From contig NZ_FNTD01000004.1 in NCBI RefSeq assembly GCF_900104815.1, positions 1 to 64,000 of the forward strand: a DNA stretch of 64,000 nt, read 5' to 3'. The DNA comes from Streptomyces misionensis (GTDB lineage: Bacteria > Actinomycetota > Actinomycetes > Streptomycetales > Streptomycetaceae). Positions 17,061-26,557 of this stretch are shown in pieces. The notes under the pieces were generated by a model. The model was not told where the DNA came from and made no database searches. It was given only the letters and a program-made list of their open reading frames with translations. Each line of letters begins with the position of its first letter. The stretch's first letter is position 1. The position numbers and the translations under genes were made by a program.

Positions 17061-17248
17061 GCCGGTGGCGCCACCCTGTCCGGTACCGCCCGCGTCCGCA
17101 GCGATCTTGCAGTGGACGATGTACCGCTTATTTGCAGTACCGCCCGATCGTAGTCGTATCACCCTGTTTGCGATGGACTGGGCGGGGCATACGGGACTCA
17201 CCGCGAAAGGCGGATAAATCGTCAACCACGGCAGGAGGCGCGTCTGCC

Positions 17249-17422
17249 ATGTCGGCTGGTGAGAAGGCCAAGGCCAAGGCCGAGCAGGCCAAGGGAAAGC
17301 TCAAGAGGGCCATGGGACGAGCCGCCGTCGATGACCCGATGGTCGCAGAGGGCCAGGCGGAGAAGTCCAAGGGTGACGCACGCCAGGCCAAGGAAAAGAT
17401 CAAGGACATGTTCAAGCGCTGA
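17249..17422 (+). CDS. CsbD-like stress protein
   Basis: 57 residues, strongly charged: MSAGEKAKAKAEQAKGKLKR and AEGQAEKSKGDARQAKEKIK. This is the CsbD/DUF3040-like pattern of small helical general-stress proteins, usually under an alternative (SigB-type) sigma factor. An AGGAGG site precedes the ATG. Upstream, GTTT at 17168 followed by GGGGCATAC near 17186 loosely resembles a SigB-type promoter, but this is tentative. Function in the family is unknown beyond stress induction. Confidence 0.85.
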   Translation: MSAGEKAKAKAEQAKGKLKRAMGRAAVDDPMVAEGQAEKSKGDARQAKEKIKDMFKR

Positions 17423-17671
17423 CCTCTGGCGCTGCTCGTGAGTGCTGGGCCTTCACCCCGACCACAGGGGTGGAGGTCCAGCCCTGTTCCGCAGCCGTCG
17501 CGGGACCGCCCGGACTGCCTTTGGGCGGGACGGCACGCCACATCTTCCGGACCAGCGCCATCCTGCTGCTGGCCTTGCCGACAAGCCTGCTCCGCCACAG
17601 CGCGAACGGCCTGCCTGCCGTGGTCGGCATGACGACGACTCCTGCGGACGGCCCGCCGGTGCCGCTAACAG

Positions 17672-17950
17672 GTGGTCCTGCCTGACGGCCAGGATCTCAC
17701 CGCCCGCCTGTGGGCCCGGCGCCAGACGCCGTACGGCTGGCTGTACGAGGTGGGGCTGCCCGCGTACCGCAACACAGAGAACGGCGACGTCCAGGTGGCT
17801 GAGTACCGGGTGTGAGCGCGCGCCCGCGAGTACGTCCGGCCGGTCGACGGCGTCTCCTACGACGTGGTGCCCACCGAGCGGCTGCCGCCGCCGTCGGCGG
17901 TGCGCGAGGCACTGGGACCGCGCCGCCCCTTGGGGTGGGTGCTGCAGCCG
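17672..17950 (+). pseudogene. Conserved small Streptomyces protein interrupted by a stop codon
   Basis: The frame reads VVLPDGQDLTARLWARRQTP, YGWLYEVGLPAY and VQVAEYRV, then hits TGA at 17813-17815, and continues in the same frame with REYVRPVDGVSYDVVPTERL and ALGPRRPLGWVLQ. The whole resembles a conserved hypothetical protein common in Streptomyces genomes, where Trp follows YRV. TGG to TGA would explain the break. No start codon is certain. Confidence 0.5.
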
Positions 17951-18129
17951 ACGGCCGCGGGCCTGGCGGCGCCGTGCTCCACGCCGCCGACCGCACCGAG
18001 GCCCCGGAGAACGCGCCTCTGCTGCCCCCGGAGCGGGCGCTGGGCGTCGCGGAACAGCCCGGCACCCGCCTGTGCTCCTGTACGGCGCGGCGTTCGCCGG
18101 ACACCCCCAGGACCGCCGACCCACCGGCG

Positions 18130-18350
18130 GCGGACTCGGCGCCCGGGATGGACCCGATGATCGCCTGCGGTGTGGAGGTAGGGGTTGTCCTCCTTGCCGC
18201 TGGGTCGGGCTGGGTGAAGCGGCCGAGGCCCGGGTCGTAGTAGCGGGTGCCCACCTTGTACGACCCGCAGGGGTCGAGGCTGTTGGGTGACGGTGCCGGT
18301 GCGCGTCTCGCCGTAGGGGCCGTAGGTGTAGGCCGTGGTGCGCTTGCCCG
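18130..18350 (-). pseudogene. RHS-repeat core-domain remnant
   Basis: The minus strand reads GKRTTAYTYGPYGETRTGT, then after a frameshift YKVGTRYYDPGLGRFTQPDP, the hallmark of the RHS-repeat-associated core, and then SGKEDNPYLHTAGD in another frame. The large upstream part and any toxin tip are absent. It is a scrap of a polymorphic-toxin-type gene. Confidence 0.7.
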
Positions 18351-18368
18351 TGACGCCGACGCGGCGGG

Positions 18369-18395
18369 GTCCGTGACCGACTGACGGTCACGGAC
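18369..18395 (-). terminator. Hairpin downstream of the MMPL transporter gene
   Basis: A perfect 10-bp inverted repeat GTCCGTGACC / GGTCACGGAC with a 7-nt loop begins 29 bp past the stop of the transporter gene on the minus strand. Confidence 0.6.
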
Positions 18396-18423
18396 TCCGG
18401 TCGGCCCGCCGCCGGCCGCTCGG

Positions 18424-20685
18424 TCAGTGGGGGTCCTCCCGGGAGGCCGCGCCGACCGCGACGGGCAGACCAGGACCGTGCCCGTCCGCGTCACCCTTCT
18501 GCCGGTCCGCCGCCAGCCGTTCGCCCTCGATGTCGAGGTCGGGCAGCAGTCGGTCCAGCCACCTCGGCAGCCACCAGCCCGACCGGCCCACAAGCGCGAG
18601 GACCGCGGGGACCAGGGTCATCCGGACGAGGAAGGCGTCTATGAAGACGCCGACAGCGAGGGCGAAGGCAATCGGCTTGAGCATGGTGCTGCCGCCGGGG
18701 ATGAAGCTCGCGAACACCGCGAACATGATGAGGGCGGCTGCGGTGACCACACGGGAGACGTGGCGTGAGCCGGCGAGCACGGCCTCGCGCGGAGCAGCGC
18801 CGTGGACGTGTGCCTCGCGCATGCGGCTGACCATGAACACCTCGTAGTCCATGGCGAGTCCGAACAGCACCGCCATCACCAGGATGGGCAGGATGCTGAC
18901 GACCGGACCGGTCTCGGCGACGCCGAGCGCGTTCGCGAGCCAGCCCCACTGGAACACGGTCACGACCGCGCCGAAGGTGGCGGCCACCGACAGCAGGAAA
19001 CCCAGGCTGGCCTTCAACGGAACGATCACCGAGCGGAAGACGAGCATCAACAGCAGCAGGGACAGACCGACGACGACGAGCGCGAAGGGAATCAGAGAGC
19101 TCGCCAGCCGGTCCGAGACGTCGATGTTGACGGCGGTCGTACCGGTTACCGAGACCTCGGCCTGTGTCTGCTGTTGCCAGGTGGGGGCTTCGTCGCGGAT
19201 GTGCTGGACGAGGTCCTTCGTCTTCTGGTCCGAGGGGCCGGTCTTCGGTATCACCTGAATGACGGCCGCGTCATGGTGGTCGACGACCTGGGGCTTGCCG
19301 ACCGCGGCGACGCCGTCGGCGGCCTTCAGGTCCTTGACGAGGGCGGCGGCGGCCGCTTGCGGGTCCGCGGCCCGGGAGATGTCGGCGTGGACGACCAGCG
19401 GGCCGTTGAATCCGGGGCCGAACTTCTCGGAGACGGTGTCGTATGCCTGCCGCTGGCTGCTGCCGGCTGGTGCGGATCCGTTGTCGGGCAGGGCCAGTTG
19501 GAGATCCCTTGCGGGGGCCGCGACGGCGAGCAGACCGATGAGGACGGCCAGCAGGGTGAGCAGCGGCCGGCGGATGGCGATCCTGCCCCAGCGTTCGCCC
19601 ATCGTGCGGCGCCCGCCGTGCCCGCCGTGCTGCCCGTTGCTGTGCGCGGCCTGCTCGCGGCGGGCGGCGCGTGAACCCGGCCTGGGCCGCAGCCGTTCAC
19701 CGGCGAAGCCCATCAGGGCCGGCAGGAGCGTGGTGGAGACGCCCACCGCGATGAGGACGGCACCGGCGCCCCCCAGACCCATCACTGTCAGGAACGGGAT
19801 GCGGACGACGGCGAGCCCGCACAGCGCGATGATCACGGTCAGGCCGGCGAAGACGACCGCGCTGCCCGCGGTGGCGGTGGCGCGGGCGGCGGACTCCTCG
19901 CTGTCCATGCCGGTGGCGAGTTGGGAGCGGTGGCGGGAGAGGATGAACAGGGCGTAGTCGATACCGACCGCGAGGCCCAGCATCGAGGCCAGGGACGGGG
20001 CGGTGCTGGAGATGGTCAGCACGCCGGTGAGCGCCGAGAGGCCGAGCAGGGTCACGGCCACACCCGTGATCGCCGTCAGCAGCGGCATACCGGCGGCGAA
20101 CAGCGAGCCGAACGTGATCGTGAGGACGACGAGGGCGACGGCCACGCCCATCAGTTCCTTGGTGTGGCCCGTGCTCTTGCTGCTGCCGTAGGCGGATCCG
20201 CCGACCTGGACGGTCAGTCCGGCGTCCTTCGCGGGCCGGGTGGTCCGTTCCAGCGAGGTGAGGCTGTCGTCGTGGAGGCCGGCTCGGCTGACCTGGTAGC
20301 GGACCTGGCCGAGGGCAGCGGTGCGGTCCGGCGATATGACCTTGCTCTGCATGGGGTCGGTCACGCCGACGACCTGCGGAGCCTTGTCGGCCTTCGCCAT
20401 GGTGGTGTTGACCGCCTTGGAGTACCGCGGCTCGGTGATCTTATGCCCCTCGGGGGCGACGAAGACGATCTGCGCGCTGGTCCCGGCCGCCGAGGGCAGC
20501 TCCTTCTTGAGGGAGTCCATCGCGGTCTGGGCCGATGAGCCCGGGACGCTGAACTCGTCGTCGGTCGAGCCGCCGAACGCGACCACACAGGTGACCACCG
20601 CGGTCAGGATCAGCAGCCAGGCGGCCAGCACCGCCCGGCGGTGCCGGAAGGCACCGCGGCCGAGCCGGTAGAGGAGGGAAGCCAT
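18424..20685 (-). CDS. MMPL-family transporter
   Basis: 753 residues from the ATG at 20685 (AAGGAG upstream). It has the RND/MMPL plan: TM1 in RAVLAAWLLILTAVVTCVV, a large extracytoplasmic loop, a first membrane block with GLAVGIDYALFILSRHR, a second loop, and a second block with FGLAMDYEVFMVSRMREAH. The GxDY/xMDY-R signature pairs are the proton-relay sites of this family. Such proteins export lipids, siderophores or drugs across the membrane. A decayed LmeA/DUF2993-like lipid-binding gene lies directly upstream, and a divergent TetR gene follows, so lipid or drug efflux under TetR control is likely. Confidence 0.92.
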   Translation of the reverse strand: MASLLYRLGRGAFRHRRAVLAAWLLILTAVVTCVVAFGGSTDDEFSVPGSSAQTAMDSLKKELPSAAGTSAQIVFVAPEGHKITEPRYSKAVNTTMAKADKAPQVVGVTDPMQSKVISPDRTAALGQVRYQVSRAGLHDDSLTSLERTTRPAKDAGLTVQVGGSAYGSSKSTGHTKELMGVAVALVVLTITFGSLFAAGMPLLTAITGVAVTLLGLSALTGVLTISSTAPSLASMLGLAVGIDYALFILSRHRSQLATGMDSEESAARATATAGSAVVFAGLTVIIALCGLAVVRIPFLTVMGLGGAGAVLIAVGVSTTLLPALMGFAGERLRPRPGSRAARREQAAHSNGQHGGHGGRRTMGERWGRIAIRRPLLTLLAVLIGLLAVAAPARDLQLALPDNGSAPAGSSQRQAYDTVSEKFGPGFNGPLVVHADISRAADPQAAAAALVKDLKAADGVAAVGKPQVVDHHDAAVIQVIPKTGPSDQKTKDLVQHIRDEAPTWQQQTQAEVSVTGTTAVNIDVSDRLASSLIPFALVVVGLSLLLLMLVFRSVIVPLKASLGFLLSVAATFGAVVTVFQWGWLANALGVAETGPVVSILPILVMAVLFGLAMDYEVFMVSRMREAHVHGAAPREAVLAGSRHVSRVVTAAALIMFAVFASFIPGGSTMLKPIAFALAVGVFIDAFLVRMTLVPAVLALVGRSGWWLPRWLDRLLPDLDIEGERLAADRQKGDADGHGPGLPVAVGAASREDPH

Positions 20686-20699
20686 GGAAAACGTGCTCC

Positions 20700-21468
20700 T
20701 TGAGGGGGATTTACGGGATGAGCGGCACGTTCGGGGAGGAATCCGCGTACGGGGCCGGGTGGGTGCGGGGCAGGCGTGGAAGGCGGCGTGGCCGCCGCTC
20801 GGGATGGGCCGGAGGCCGTCGTCGGTGACCTCGAACCGGCGCGGTGCCGGCTTCAGCGAGAGGTCGGTCAGGGCGACGGTGCGGGTGACCCTGGCCGTGC
20901 CCTGCGGCGCCGCAGCATCGGGGAGAGGCTTGCCGGCGAACGCGGGCCGGGTGTGACGCGGATCGCCCGGCCGGCCAGGACGGGGGGTGAGGGGGACGGT
21001 CAGGGCACCGACGCGGCCGGAGCGGACGAGCAGCTGCCCATCTGCGGGATCGAGGACCACCACGCTGTTCAGGCGACTCGCGTCCGCGCCGGCCAGGGAG
21101 CCGGAGTCGAGACGGACACGGTGGACGAACCGATCACACCTGCCTCCCCGCTCCGGTGCACCTCACGGCAGGCGGGCCTCGACACCGAGGCCGGTCATGT
21201 GACGGGCGGGCACCCCGGGCGCCGTCAGCTCGACATCCGGGAAGGTGCCCCGTGCCAACTGCCCCAGCGCAGGTGTGGCGCCCAGCCCGACCACCGGCCT
21301 TCGCGCCGAGGCGTCTTCCGGCCAGGGCCGCGATCCGATCGGCGATGCGGTGCCGGACCACCGTCCCTGCCGCACGGGCGCACGTGGCCAGGCCGGAACG
21401 GCGGCCGCAGCGACTGCCGTGCGGCGACGCAAGCGGGGCCTGGGGACCCGCCCACCAAAAACTGTCAT
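20700..21468 (-). pseudogene. Decayed LmeA/DUF2993-like gene
   Basis: Minus-strand reading starts MTVFGGRVPRP at 21468 and contains DASARRPVVGLGATPALGQL, RGTFPDVELTAPGVPAR and LGVEARLP, then an in-frame stop at 21163. The same frame resumes with RVRLDSGSLAGADASRLNSV, ADGQLLVRSGRVGALTVPL and VTDDGLRPIPSG. These match the DUF2993 (LmeA) lipid-binding family common next to actinobacterial membrane transporters. A second frame carries RHRIADRIAALAGRR, so a frameshift near 21380 is also needed. The gene is thus disrupted at least twice, while the downstream transporter is intact. Confidence 0.55.
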
Positions 21469-21502
21469 GACTGACACGATACACATATTGTCAGTGCTGA
21501 CA
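21463..21502. promoter_or_regulatory. Two palindromic operators between TetR and the LmeA-like/MMPL unit
   Basis: TGTCATGACTGACA (21463-21476) and TGTCAGTGCTGACA (21489-21502) share TGTCA/TGACA arms; the second is a perfect palindrome with a 2-bp centre. Their centres are 26 bp apart. The first covers the start codon of the decayed LmeA-like gene. They are the probable binding sites of the TetR protein encoded at 21572. Confidence 0.65.
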
Positions 21503-21571
21503 CTTTTCCTGGGTGGGGCTGCCGAGCCCGGCTGCCGGACGTGCCAGGATGAACGCGTGGAGGAGCAGAGC

Positions 21572-22198
21572 ATGCAGGAGATGGGCAGGCGGGACCGGAA
21601 AAAGGCCGCCACGCGCGGCAGCTTGCTGCGTGCGGCCACCCAGATGTTCGCGGAGCGCGGCTACCAGGAGACGACGGTCAAGGACATCGCGGCGGCGGCC
21701 GGCGTGACCGAACGCACCTTCTTCCGTTACTTCCCCTCGAAAGAGGACCTGGTCTTCGCCGAGATCCTCGACTTCATTCCGCTGCTCGTGAAGGAGATCG
21801 CCGGCCGCCCGGCGAGCGAGCCGCCCTACACCGCCGTCCTCAACGGCCTGCTCGCCGCGGCCGAGGGCCTCGACGGCGGCTTGGGCATCCTCTTCGTCGG
21901 CGCACCGCCCCGCGCCCTGTCCACCGGCGCGCGGCGCACCAGCGTGCTCGCCGGCTTCGAGGACGGCATCGCCGAAGCACTCGCCGACCGTCTCGCACAC
22001 CGGTCACCGGACGAACCGGCCCGCACCCCCGCCCTGCACATCTCCGTCCTGGCCCGCGCCTCGGTCGCCGCCGTACGCAGCGCCCTGATCGACTTCACCA
22101 CCCGCGACAACGCACCGACCGGGCCGCCCCCCTCGGTCGAGGACTTCACCCACCTCCTGCACGAGGCATTCGCTGTTCTGTCCAGCGGCGGAGTCTGA
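21572..22198 (+). CDS. TetR-family transcriptional regulator
   Basis: 208 residues from the ATG at 21572, seven bases after GGAGGAG. The HTH region reads RGSLLRAATQMFAERGYQET, TVKDIAAAAGVTERTFFRYF and PSKEDLVFAEI (residues 12-62), with a typical TetR C-terminal ligand domain. It is divergent from the LmeA-like/MMPL unit, with two matching palindromes in between, so repression of the transporter and autoregulation are the likely roles. Confidence 0.9.
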   Translation: MQEMGRRDRKKAATRGSLLRAATQMFAERGYQETTVKDIAAAAGVTERTFFRYFPSKEDLVFAEILDFIPLLVKEIAGRPASEPPYTAVLNGLLAAAEGLDGGLGILFVGAPPRALSTGARRTSVLAGFEDGIAEALADRLAHRSPDEPARTPALHISVLARASVAAVRSALIDFTTRDNAPTGPPPSVEDFTHLLHEAFAVLSSGGV

Positions 22199-22697
22199 GG
22201 GGACGCGCTGCTCTGCTGCCACGGGGTCGGGGCGAGTCGACGCGCGGCTGCCCGCTCGGGCTTCGGACGGCACGCAGGCCATCCTCGGAGTCACTTTGCC
22301 GACGGACACCGTTGGCGGTGGCCAGAGCCGGCTGGGGGGAACGGTGAGGCAGCCGCCCCGTGTTGCACGGCAACCACGTGAGGATCACGTCGGCGTCTCC
22401 TGAAGACGAAATGCTGGTTCTGGATCACTTTTTGGTGACAGAGCCACGGAGGGTCACCGTCCCCGCCGTCATGAACGGTCGCCGACCCCGCAACCGAGCG
22501 GGTAGCCGTCCAGATCGTCGCCCTTACCGGCCTGCTGGACAGTTTCGGCGACGGCCTCGACGACACCGCCCTGCTCGCCCTCGGCGCCCCCGCCCATCTC
22601 GCTTCCTCCCCCACGACGAGAAACGACGAATGAGCCCGCTGAAGCTCACCACGCGGGACGCCGGAACCGGTCCCGTCCACAGCAGGGGGTGCCGGGA
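22199..22697. other. Intergenic region with possible gene debris
   Basis: About 500 bases. A plus-strand frame ending at 22633 reads TVADPATERVAVQIVALTGL and GLDDTALLALGAPAHLASSP, which is protein-like but has no start or known match. No promoter or RNA is evident. Confidence 0.35.
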
Positions 22698-23948
22698 TCA
22701 TGTGGTCGCGGGAGGGGCGTCCTCGACGGACTCAGGCGAGGACCGGGCGTGCTCGACGGGTTCGGTTCCGTGGTGGGCGGGCTCGCGCAACGCGGTGGAG
22801 AGCAGGACGGCGAGGACCGGCACGGTGGCCAGTACCATGAGCGCGCCGCGGGGGCCGTGGTGGGTGGCGACGCTGCCCAGCAGCGGCATGAACAGCCCGC
22901 CGGCACTCACGGCGAGGCCGAGCGTCACGCCGGCCGCCGTGCCGGGGCGGCTGGGCAGGTAGTCCTGGCCGAGCTTGATCAGTACCGCGAAGGGGATGTT
23001 CGAGATCAGGCCGACCAGCAGCGCCAGCGGCAGCGCGTAGTACCTGTCGTCGCAGATCAGCATGAGCCACAGGGCGGGCAACATGGCCGCGTTCCCGATC
23101 TGCACGGTGCGGACCATGCCCATGCGGTCGGCGAGCCGGCCCCCGAGCAGGGTGCCGAGCACGCCACCGCCGAGTTCGAGGGTCAAGGCGGTACCGCCGA
23201 GCCCGCTGCCGGCCTCCAGATGCCGGATCCAGTACAGCGAGATGAACGTGTTCAGCCCGGTCGAGACGGTGGAGCGCACCACCTCGACAGCCGTCAGTGC
23301 CGCGAAGAGGCCAGGCCGGTCCACGCCCTGGTGCTGCACCTTCCGCGCCACCGGGGCGGCGCTCCGGTGATGGTGGCGCAGCAGGATGAAACCCATGAGG
23401 ACGGCCGGCGGGACGAACAGCGCCGTCGCGCCCATCCCGAAGTTGTCGAGCGCGGGTGTGACCAGCGCCGGGGCGACGAAGAAGCCGACGCTCCCGCCCG
23501 CGGCGAAGTAGCTCATCGCGGTGGCGCTCCCCCCGGCCGCACGGCGCGCATCGCGCCCCGCCGGCGGATGGAACATCGCCACACCCGCACCCGCCAGCAG
23601 CAGAAGCGCGAACACCACCGGGTAGGAGGACACGAGCCCGGACAGGCCCGCCCCGATCCCCGCCAGGCTGACGCCCAGCGGCGACATCCACCGCATCCGG
23701 TACCGGTCGGCCAGCAGCCCGATCGGCACCTGCGGCAACGCACTGCCCAGCGTCGCGGCCAGCGCGAGCCCGGACGCCTGCACGTAGCTGAAGTCACGTT
23801 CCAGCACGAAGTACGGAACCGCGGCGGGCACCAGGCCCTGGTAGAAGTCGTCGACGGCGTGGGCACTGGCCCAGACCCGCATCCGGCGCCAGTGCCCCGA
23901 CGGGGTCTCGGCCTCACGGGGATCGCTTGTCTCCTGGATCGATGTCAC
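22698..23948 (-). CDS. MFS transporter, fosmidomycin-resistance (Fsr)-like
   Basis: 416 residues from a GTG at 23948 (VTSIQETSDP). About 12 membrane segments are visible. The beginning, ASAHAVDDFYQGLVPAAVPY, and GLLADRYRMRWMSPLG match the Fsr-type MFS subgroup; GPGRLADRMG-like loop sequence GGRLADRMGMVRTVQI marks the second half. The Fsr group exports drugs such as fosmidomycin or related metabolites. It is divergent from an AraC-type regulator 54 bp away, which probably activates or represses it. Confidence 0.85.
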   Translation of the reverse strand: MTSIQETSDPREAETPSGHWRRMRVWASAHAVDDFYQGLVPAAVPYFVLERDFSYVQASGLALAATLGSALPQVPIGLLADRYRMRWMSPLGVSLAGIGAGLSGLVSSYPVVFALLLLAGAGVAMFHPPAGRDARRAAGGSATAMSYFAAGGSVGFFVAPALVTPALDNFGMGATALFVPPAVLMGFILLRHHHRSAAPVARKVQHQGVDRPGLFAALTAVEVVRSTVSTGLNTFISLYWIRHLEAGSGLGGTALTLELGGGVLGTLLGGRLADRMGMVRTVQIGNAAMLPALWLMLICDDRYYALPLALLVGLISNIPFAVLIKLGQDYLPSRPGTAAGVTLGLAVSAGGLFMPLLGSVATHHGPRGALMVLATVPVLAVLLSTALREPAHHGTEPVEHARSSPESVEDAPPATT

Positions 23949-24002
23949 CGGTCCACCATGGCGGCGAGCACCCCGTGCGTGCTTCCCGTATTCTGCCGAG
24001 GT

Positions 24003-24764
24003 ATGTCGCAGATCCGCCACCAGCCGATCGCACCGACCAGCACACAGTGCCGTGGTGGGGGCGACACCATCGACCGGCACCGACATGACGACCACCAGCT
24101 CATCTACGTCAGCTCCGGCGTCCTCGCGATCACCACCGAACACGGATCGTGGATCGCCTCCGACGACCGCGCCCTGTGGATCCCCGCGAACACCTGGCAC
24201 GAACACCGCTTCTACGGACGAAGCCGCTTCCACACCGTCGGCTTCCCCGCCCGCGGTAGGGCACCCCTGCTCGACAGCGAGCGCCCGACGGTGATCGCCG
24301 TGGACCCCCTGGTCCGGGAACTTCTCATCGCGCTGACCGGCACCCCGCTGGCAGCGACGGAGACCCGGCACATCGAAGCGGTGCTCCGCGACCGGCTGCG
24401 ACGCATCACCGCTCAGCCCGTGGCCCTGCCCGCCGCCCACGACCGCCGCCTCGCCGATGCCTGCCGCGTCGTCGAGAACGACCTGCGCCGGCCCTACACC
24501 CTCGCTCAGCTCGCCACCCGCATCCACACCAGCGAACGCACGCTCTCACGCTTGTTCCGCGACGAGTTCGGCCTGAGCTACCCGCAGTGGCGCACCCGCG
24601 TGCGCCTCTTCAACGCGCTCGTCATGCTCGCCGAAGGCGCTGCCGTCACCGACACCGCCCACGCCTGCGGCTGGGCGACCACCAGCGCCTTTGTCCACAC
24701 CTTCGCCCAGAGCATCGGCACCACCCCGGGCGCCTACCGAGCGGAAGCCTCACGGGCCCGGTGA
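24003..24764 (+). CDS. AraC-family regulator with cupin sensor domain
   Basis: 253 residues. The N-terminal cupin-like region has DRHRHDDHQLIYVSSGVLAI and RALWIPANTWHEHRFYG; the C-terminal AraC DNA-binding domain (about 150-250) has TLAQLATRIHTSERTLSRLF, LSYPQWRTRVRL and AHACGWATTSAFVHTFAQSI with two HTHs. This is the plan of YdeO/NimR-like AraC regulators that sit next to MFS exporters (for example nimR-nimT). The divergent arrangement with the Fsr-like exporter fits that pairing. Confidence 0.88.
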   Translation: MSQIRHQPIAPTSTQCRGGGDTIDRHRHDDHQLIYVSSGVLAITTEHGSWIASDDRALWIPANTWHEHRFYGRSRFHTVGFPARGRAPLLDSERPTVIAVDPLVRELLIALTGTPLAATETRHIEAVLRDRLRRITAQPVALPAAHDRRLADACRVVENDLRRPYTLAQLATRIHTSERTLSRLFRDEFGLSYPQWRTRVRLFNALVMLAEGAAVTDTAHACGWATTSAFVHTFAQSIGTTPGAYRAEASRAR

Positions 24765-25004
24765 CCGCCGTCGGGCTGCGCGTCGAGCGGAGTGACGGGG
24801 AAGTCGACCGCTGCGGCGGGCCGGGCCCGCCCCTGCCGCTCGGAGGCTGGGGCAACCGAACGCTCCGCCTGGTCGCCGAGCACGCCGGCCTTCGGTCACC
24901 CGTGCCACCCCAGCGCCTCCCGTCCGGTGACACCGGTGGCCGGCACCGGTTGTCGTCCATCGCCGCGATGCTCGCGGCGACCGCACAACGGCATCGAGGA
25001 CCTC

Positions 25005-25517
25005 CTACTGCACGTGGTGGTACCAGCGTCGGTGCACCGCGGGTTCGGCGCACAGCACGGCCGCCCCCGCGGTCGTTCCGACCAGCAGGCCCGGCCCACC
25101 GCCGCCGTTGAGGACCGAGCCGAGGCAGGCGGCGACGACGGCGAGCGGGCGCAGCAGGGTCAAGGGGCCGAGGCCGACAACCATCGCGAGGGTGCTGCCG
25201 CGGAACGGCAGGGCGAAGTAGGCGGCGAGCGACAGCAGTACGGCGGCGGCGTAGACGGCGAGCGGGAGCAGGTAGCCGCGCCCGCCGGCGCTCAGCGTGT
25301 CGTAGGTCCGTGCCCGGTCGCATGTGGTCAGCAGCAGAAGGACGGCGGTCAGCGTGGGGGTGAGGAGCAGGACGGCTCCGGCGGCCAGCCCGCGCAGGGC
25401 GGCTCGGGCGGCGGCCCGCTGTTTGCGGATCCGGGCGTCGGTGCCGGCATAGGCGCGGAAGCCGCTGAACGCCGCGTCGGTGAGGCCGAGGAGCGCCAAC
25501 GGTATGGCGGGCGTCAC
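25005..25517 (-). CDS. Hypothetical membrane protein
   Basis: 170 residues, starting with GTG at 25517, which overlaps the methyltransferase stop (GTGA), so translation is coupled. About four hydrophobic helices are present: ALRGLAAGAVLLLTPTLTAV, LLPLAVYAAAVLLSLAAYFA, LLRPLAVVAACLGSVL and a short C-terminal one. No family is recognised. The coupling suggests it works with the methyltransferase in a membrane pathway such as lipid or polyketide tailoring. Confidence 0.65.
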   Translation of the reverse strand: MTPAIPLALLGLTDAAFSGFRAYAGTDARIRKQRAAARAALRGLAAGAVLLLTPTLTAVLLLLTTCDRARTYDTLSAGGRGYLLPLAVYAAAVLLSLAAYFALPFRGSTLAMVVGLGPLTLLRPLAVVAACLGSVLNGGGGPGLLVGTTAGAAVLCAEPAVHRRWYHHVQ

Positions 25518-26557
25518 CGGGTGGCCCCGGCGAGGTGCTCCGGGCCGACCATGCGGCGTTCTTCCCGGCCGAGGGCTCGGCGAAGCGGCGCCTCCAGGTG
25601 CGGGCGGACCCCGATGATCGGGCGCAGTGTGGTGCAGAACGGGTTCACCGCACCGCGCGGCTCGTAGAGCAGCGCGCGGATGCCGGGTACCGCGGCGGCG
25701 CGCAGCAGTGTCTCGTCGCTCTGCGCGCGCCGTGCCGAGACGACGCCGTCGTGGCGGCCGAGCCGGTTGCGCATCCGGGCACGGTGGAACACCCAGGCGC
25801 CGATGGGTGCGAGAGGGGTCGCGACGATGTCGAAGTGGCAGAAGGCGTATGCCGGTGAGGCGGCCTGGGCGTGGAAGAACTCGGCCAGGGCGGGACCACG
25901 GAAATGGTGCAGCACGCCGGTGGAGACGTAGACGGTCGCGGCCTCCGGCAGGTCGAAGGCGTTTCCGTGGATGAAACGGCAGTCGAGCCCCTCGGCCCGG
26001 GCAAGGCGGTTCGCCTCGCCGACCAGCGTGGCGTCGAGATCGACCCCGACCAGTTCCACGTCCGCGCCGAGGGCGTGGGTGGACACCAAATGGCGGATCA
26101 GGTAGCCCAGGCCGCAACCGACGTCGACCAGGCGGCACGGCCCGGACTGCCTGGTGGTCTCCCGGATCGCGGTGAGGAGCGGGCCGAGCAGGTGGACCAG
26201 CCGTTCACCGACCCTCAGTTCCTCGCTCAGACGCTGGAGTTCGGTGTGCACGCCGATGAGCAGGCGGTCCACGGCGTGCGGGTCGAGGACGCCGTCCTGG
26301 TCCACGGGCAGCCCGGCGACGATGCGGGCCGCGCGCTTGTCCCCGCTCTCGCGAAGCTGGCGGATCACGTCGGCACGCCGGACCGGGAGCCGGTGACCGC
26401 CGCGTGGATCCACGGCGGTGATCAGGTCGGAAATCTCAAGCTGGTCCACGAGCCAGAACCCTACGGCCTCCCCCAGCCGAGCGGCCGGTTCCGCCCCTGC
26501 CGTGAGGTGTCCACGGCCTCCCGGAACGTGCGTCCTCCGCCCCAAGTCATGAGTCAC
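25514..26557 (-). CDS. SAM-dependent methyltransferase
   Basis: 347 residues. The SAM-binding motif I is CRLVDVGCGLGYLIRHLV, followed by ELVGVDLDATLVGEANRL (acidic end of strand 2), FIHGNAFDLPEAATVYVSTG and LHHFRGPALAEFF, a class I Rossmann methyltransferase. An N-terminal 110-residue region is unassigned. The most upstream start is a GTG at 26557, and no clear ribosome site decides it. It is coupled to the membrane protein at 25005-25517. The acceptor substrate is unknown. Confidence 0.8.
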   Translation of the reverse strand: MTHDLGRRTHVPGGRGHLTAGAEPAARLGEAVGFWLVDQLEISDLITAVDPRGGHRLPVRRADVIRQLRESGDKRAARIVAGLPVDQDGVLDPHAVDRLLIGVHTELQRLSEELRVGERLVHLLGPLLTAIRETTRQSGPCRLVDVGCGLGYLIRHLVSTHALGADVELVGVDLDATLVGEANRLARAEGLDCRFIHGNAFDLPEAATVYVSTGVLHHFRGPALAEFFHAQAASPAYAFCHFDIVATPLAPIGAWVFHRARMRNRLGRHDGVVSARRAQSDETLLRAAAVPGIRALLYEPRGAVNPFCTTLRPIIGVRPHLEAPLRRALGREERRMVGPEHLAGATR

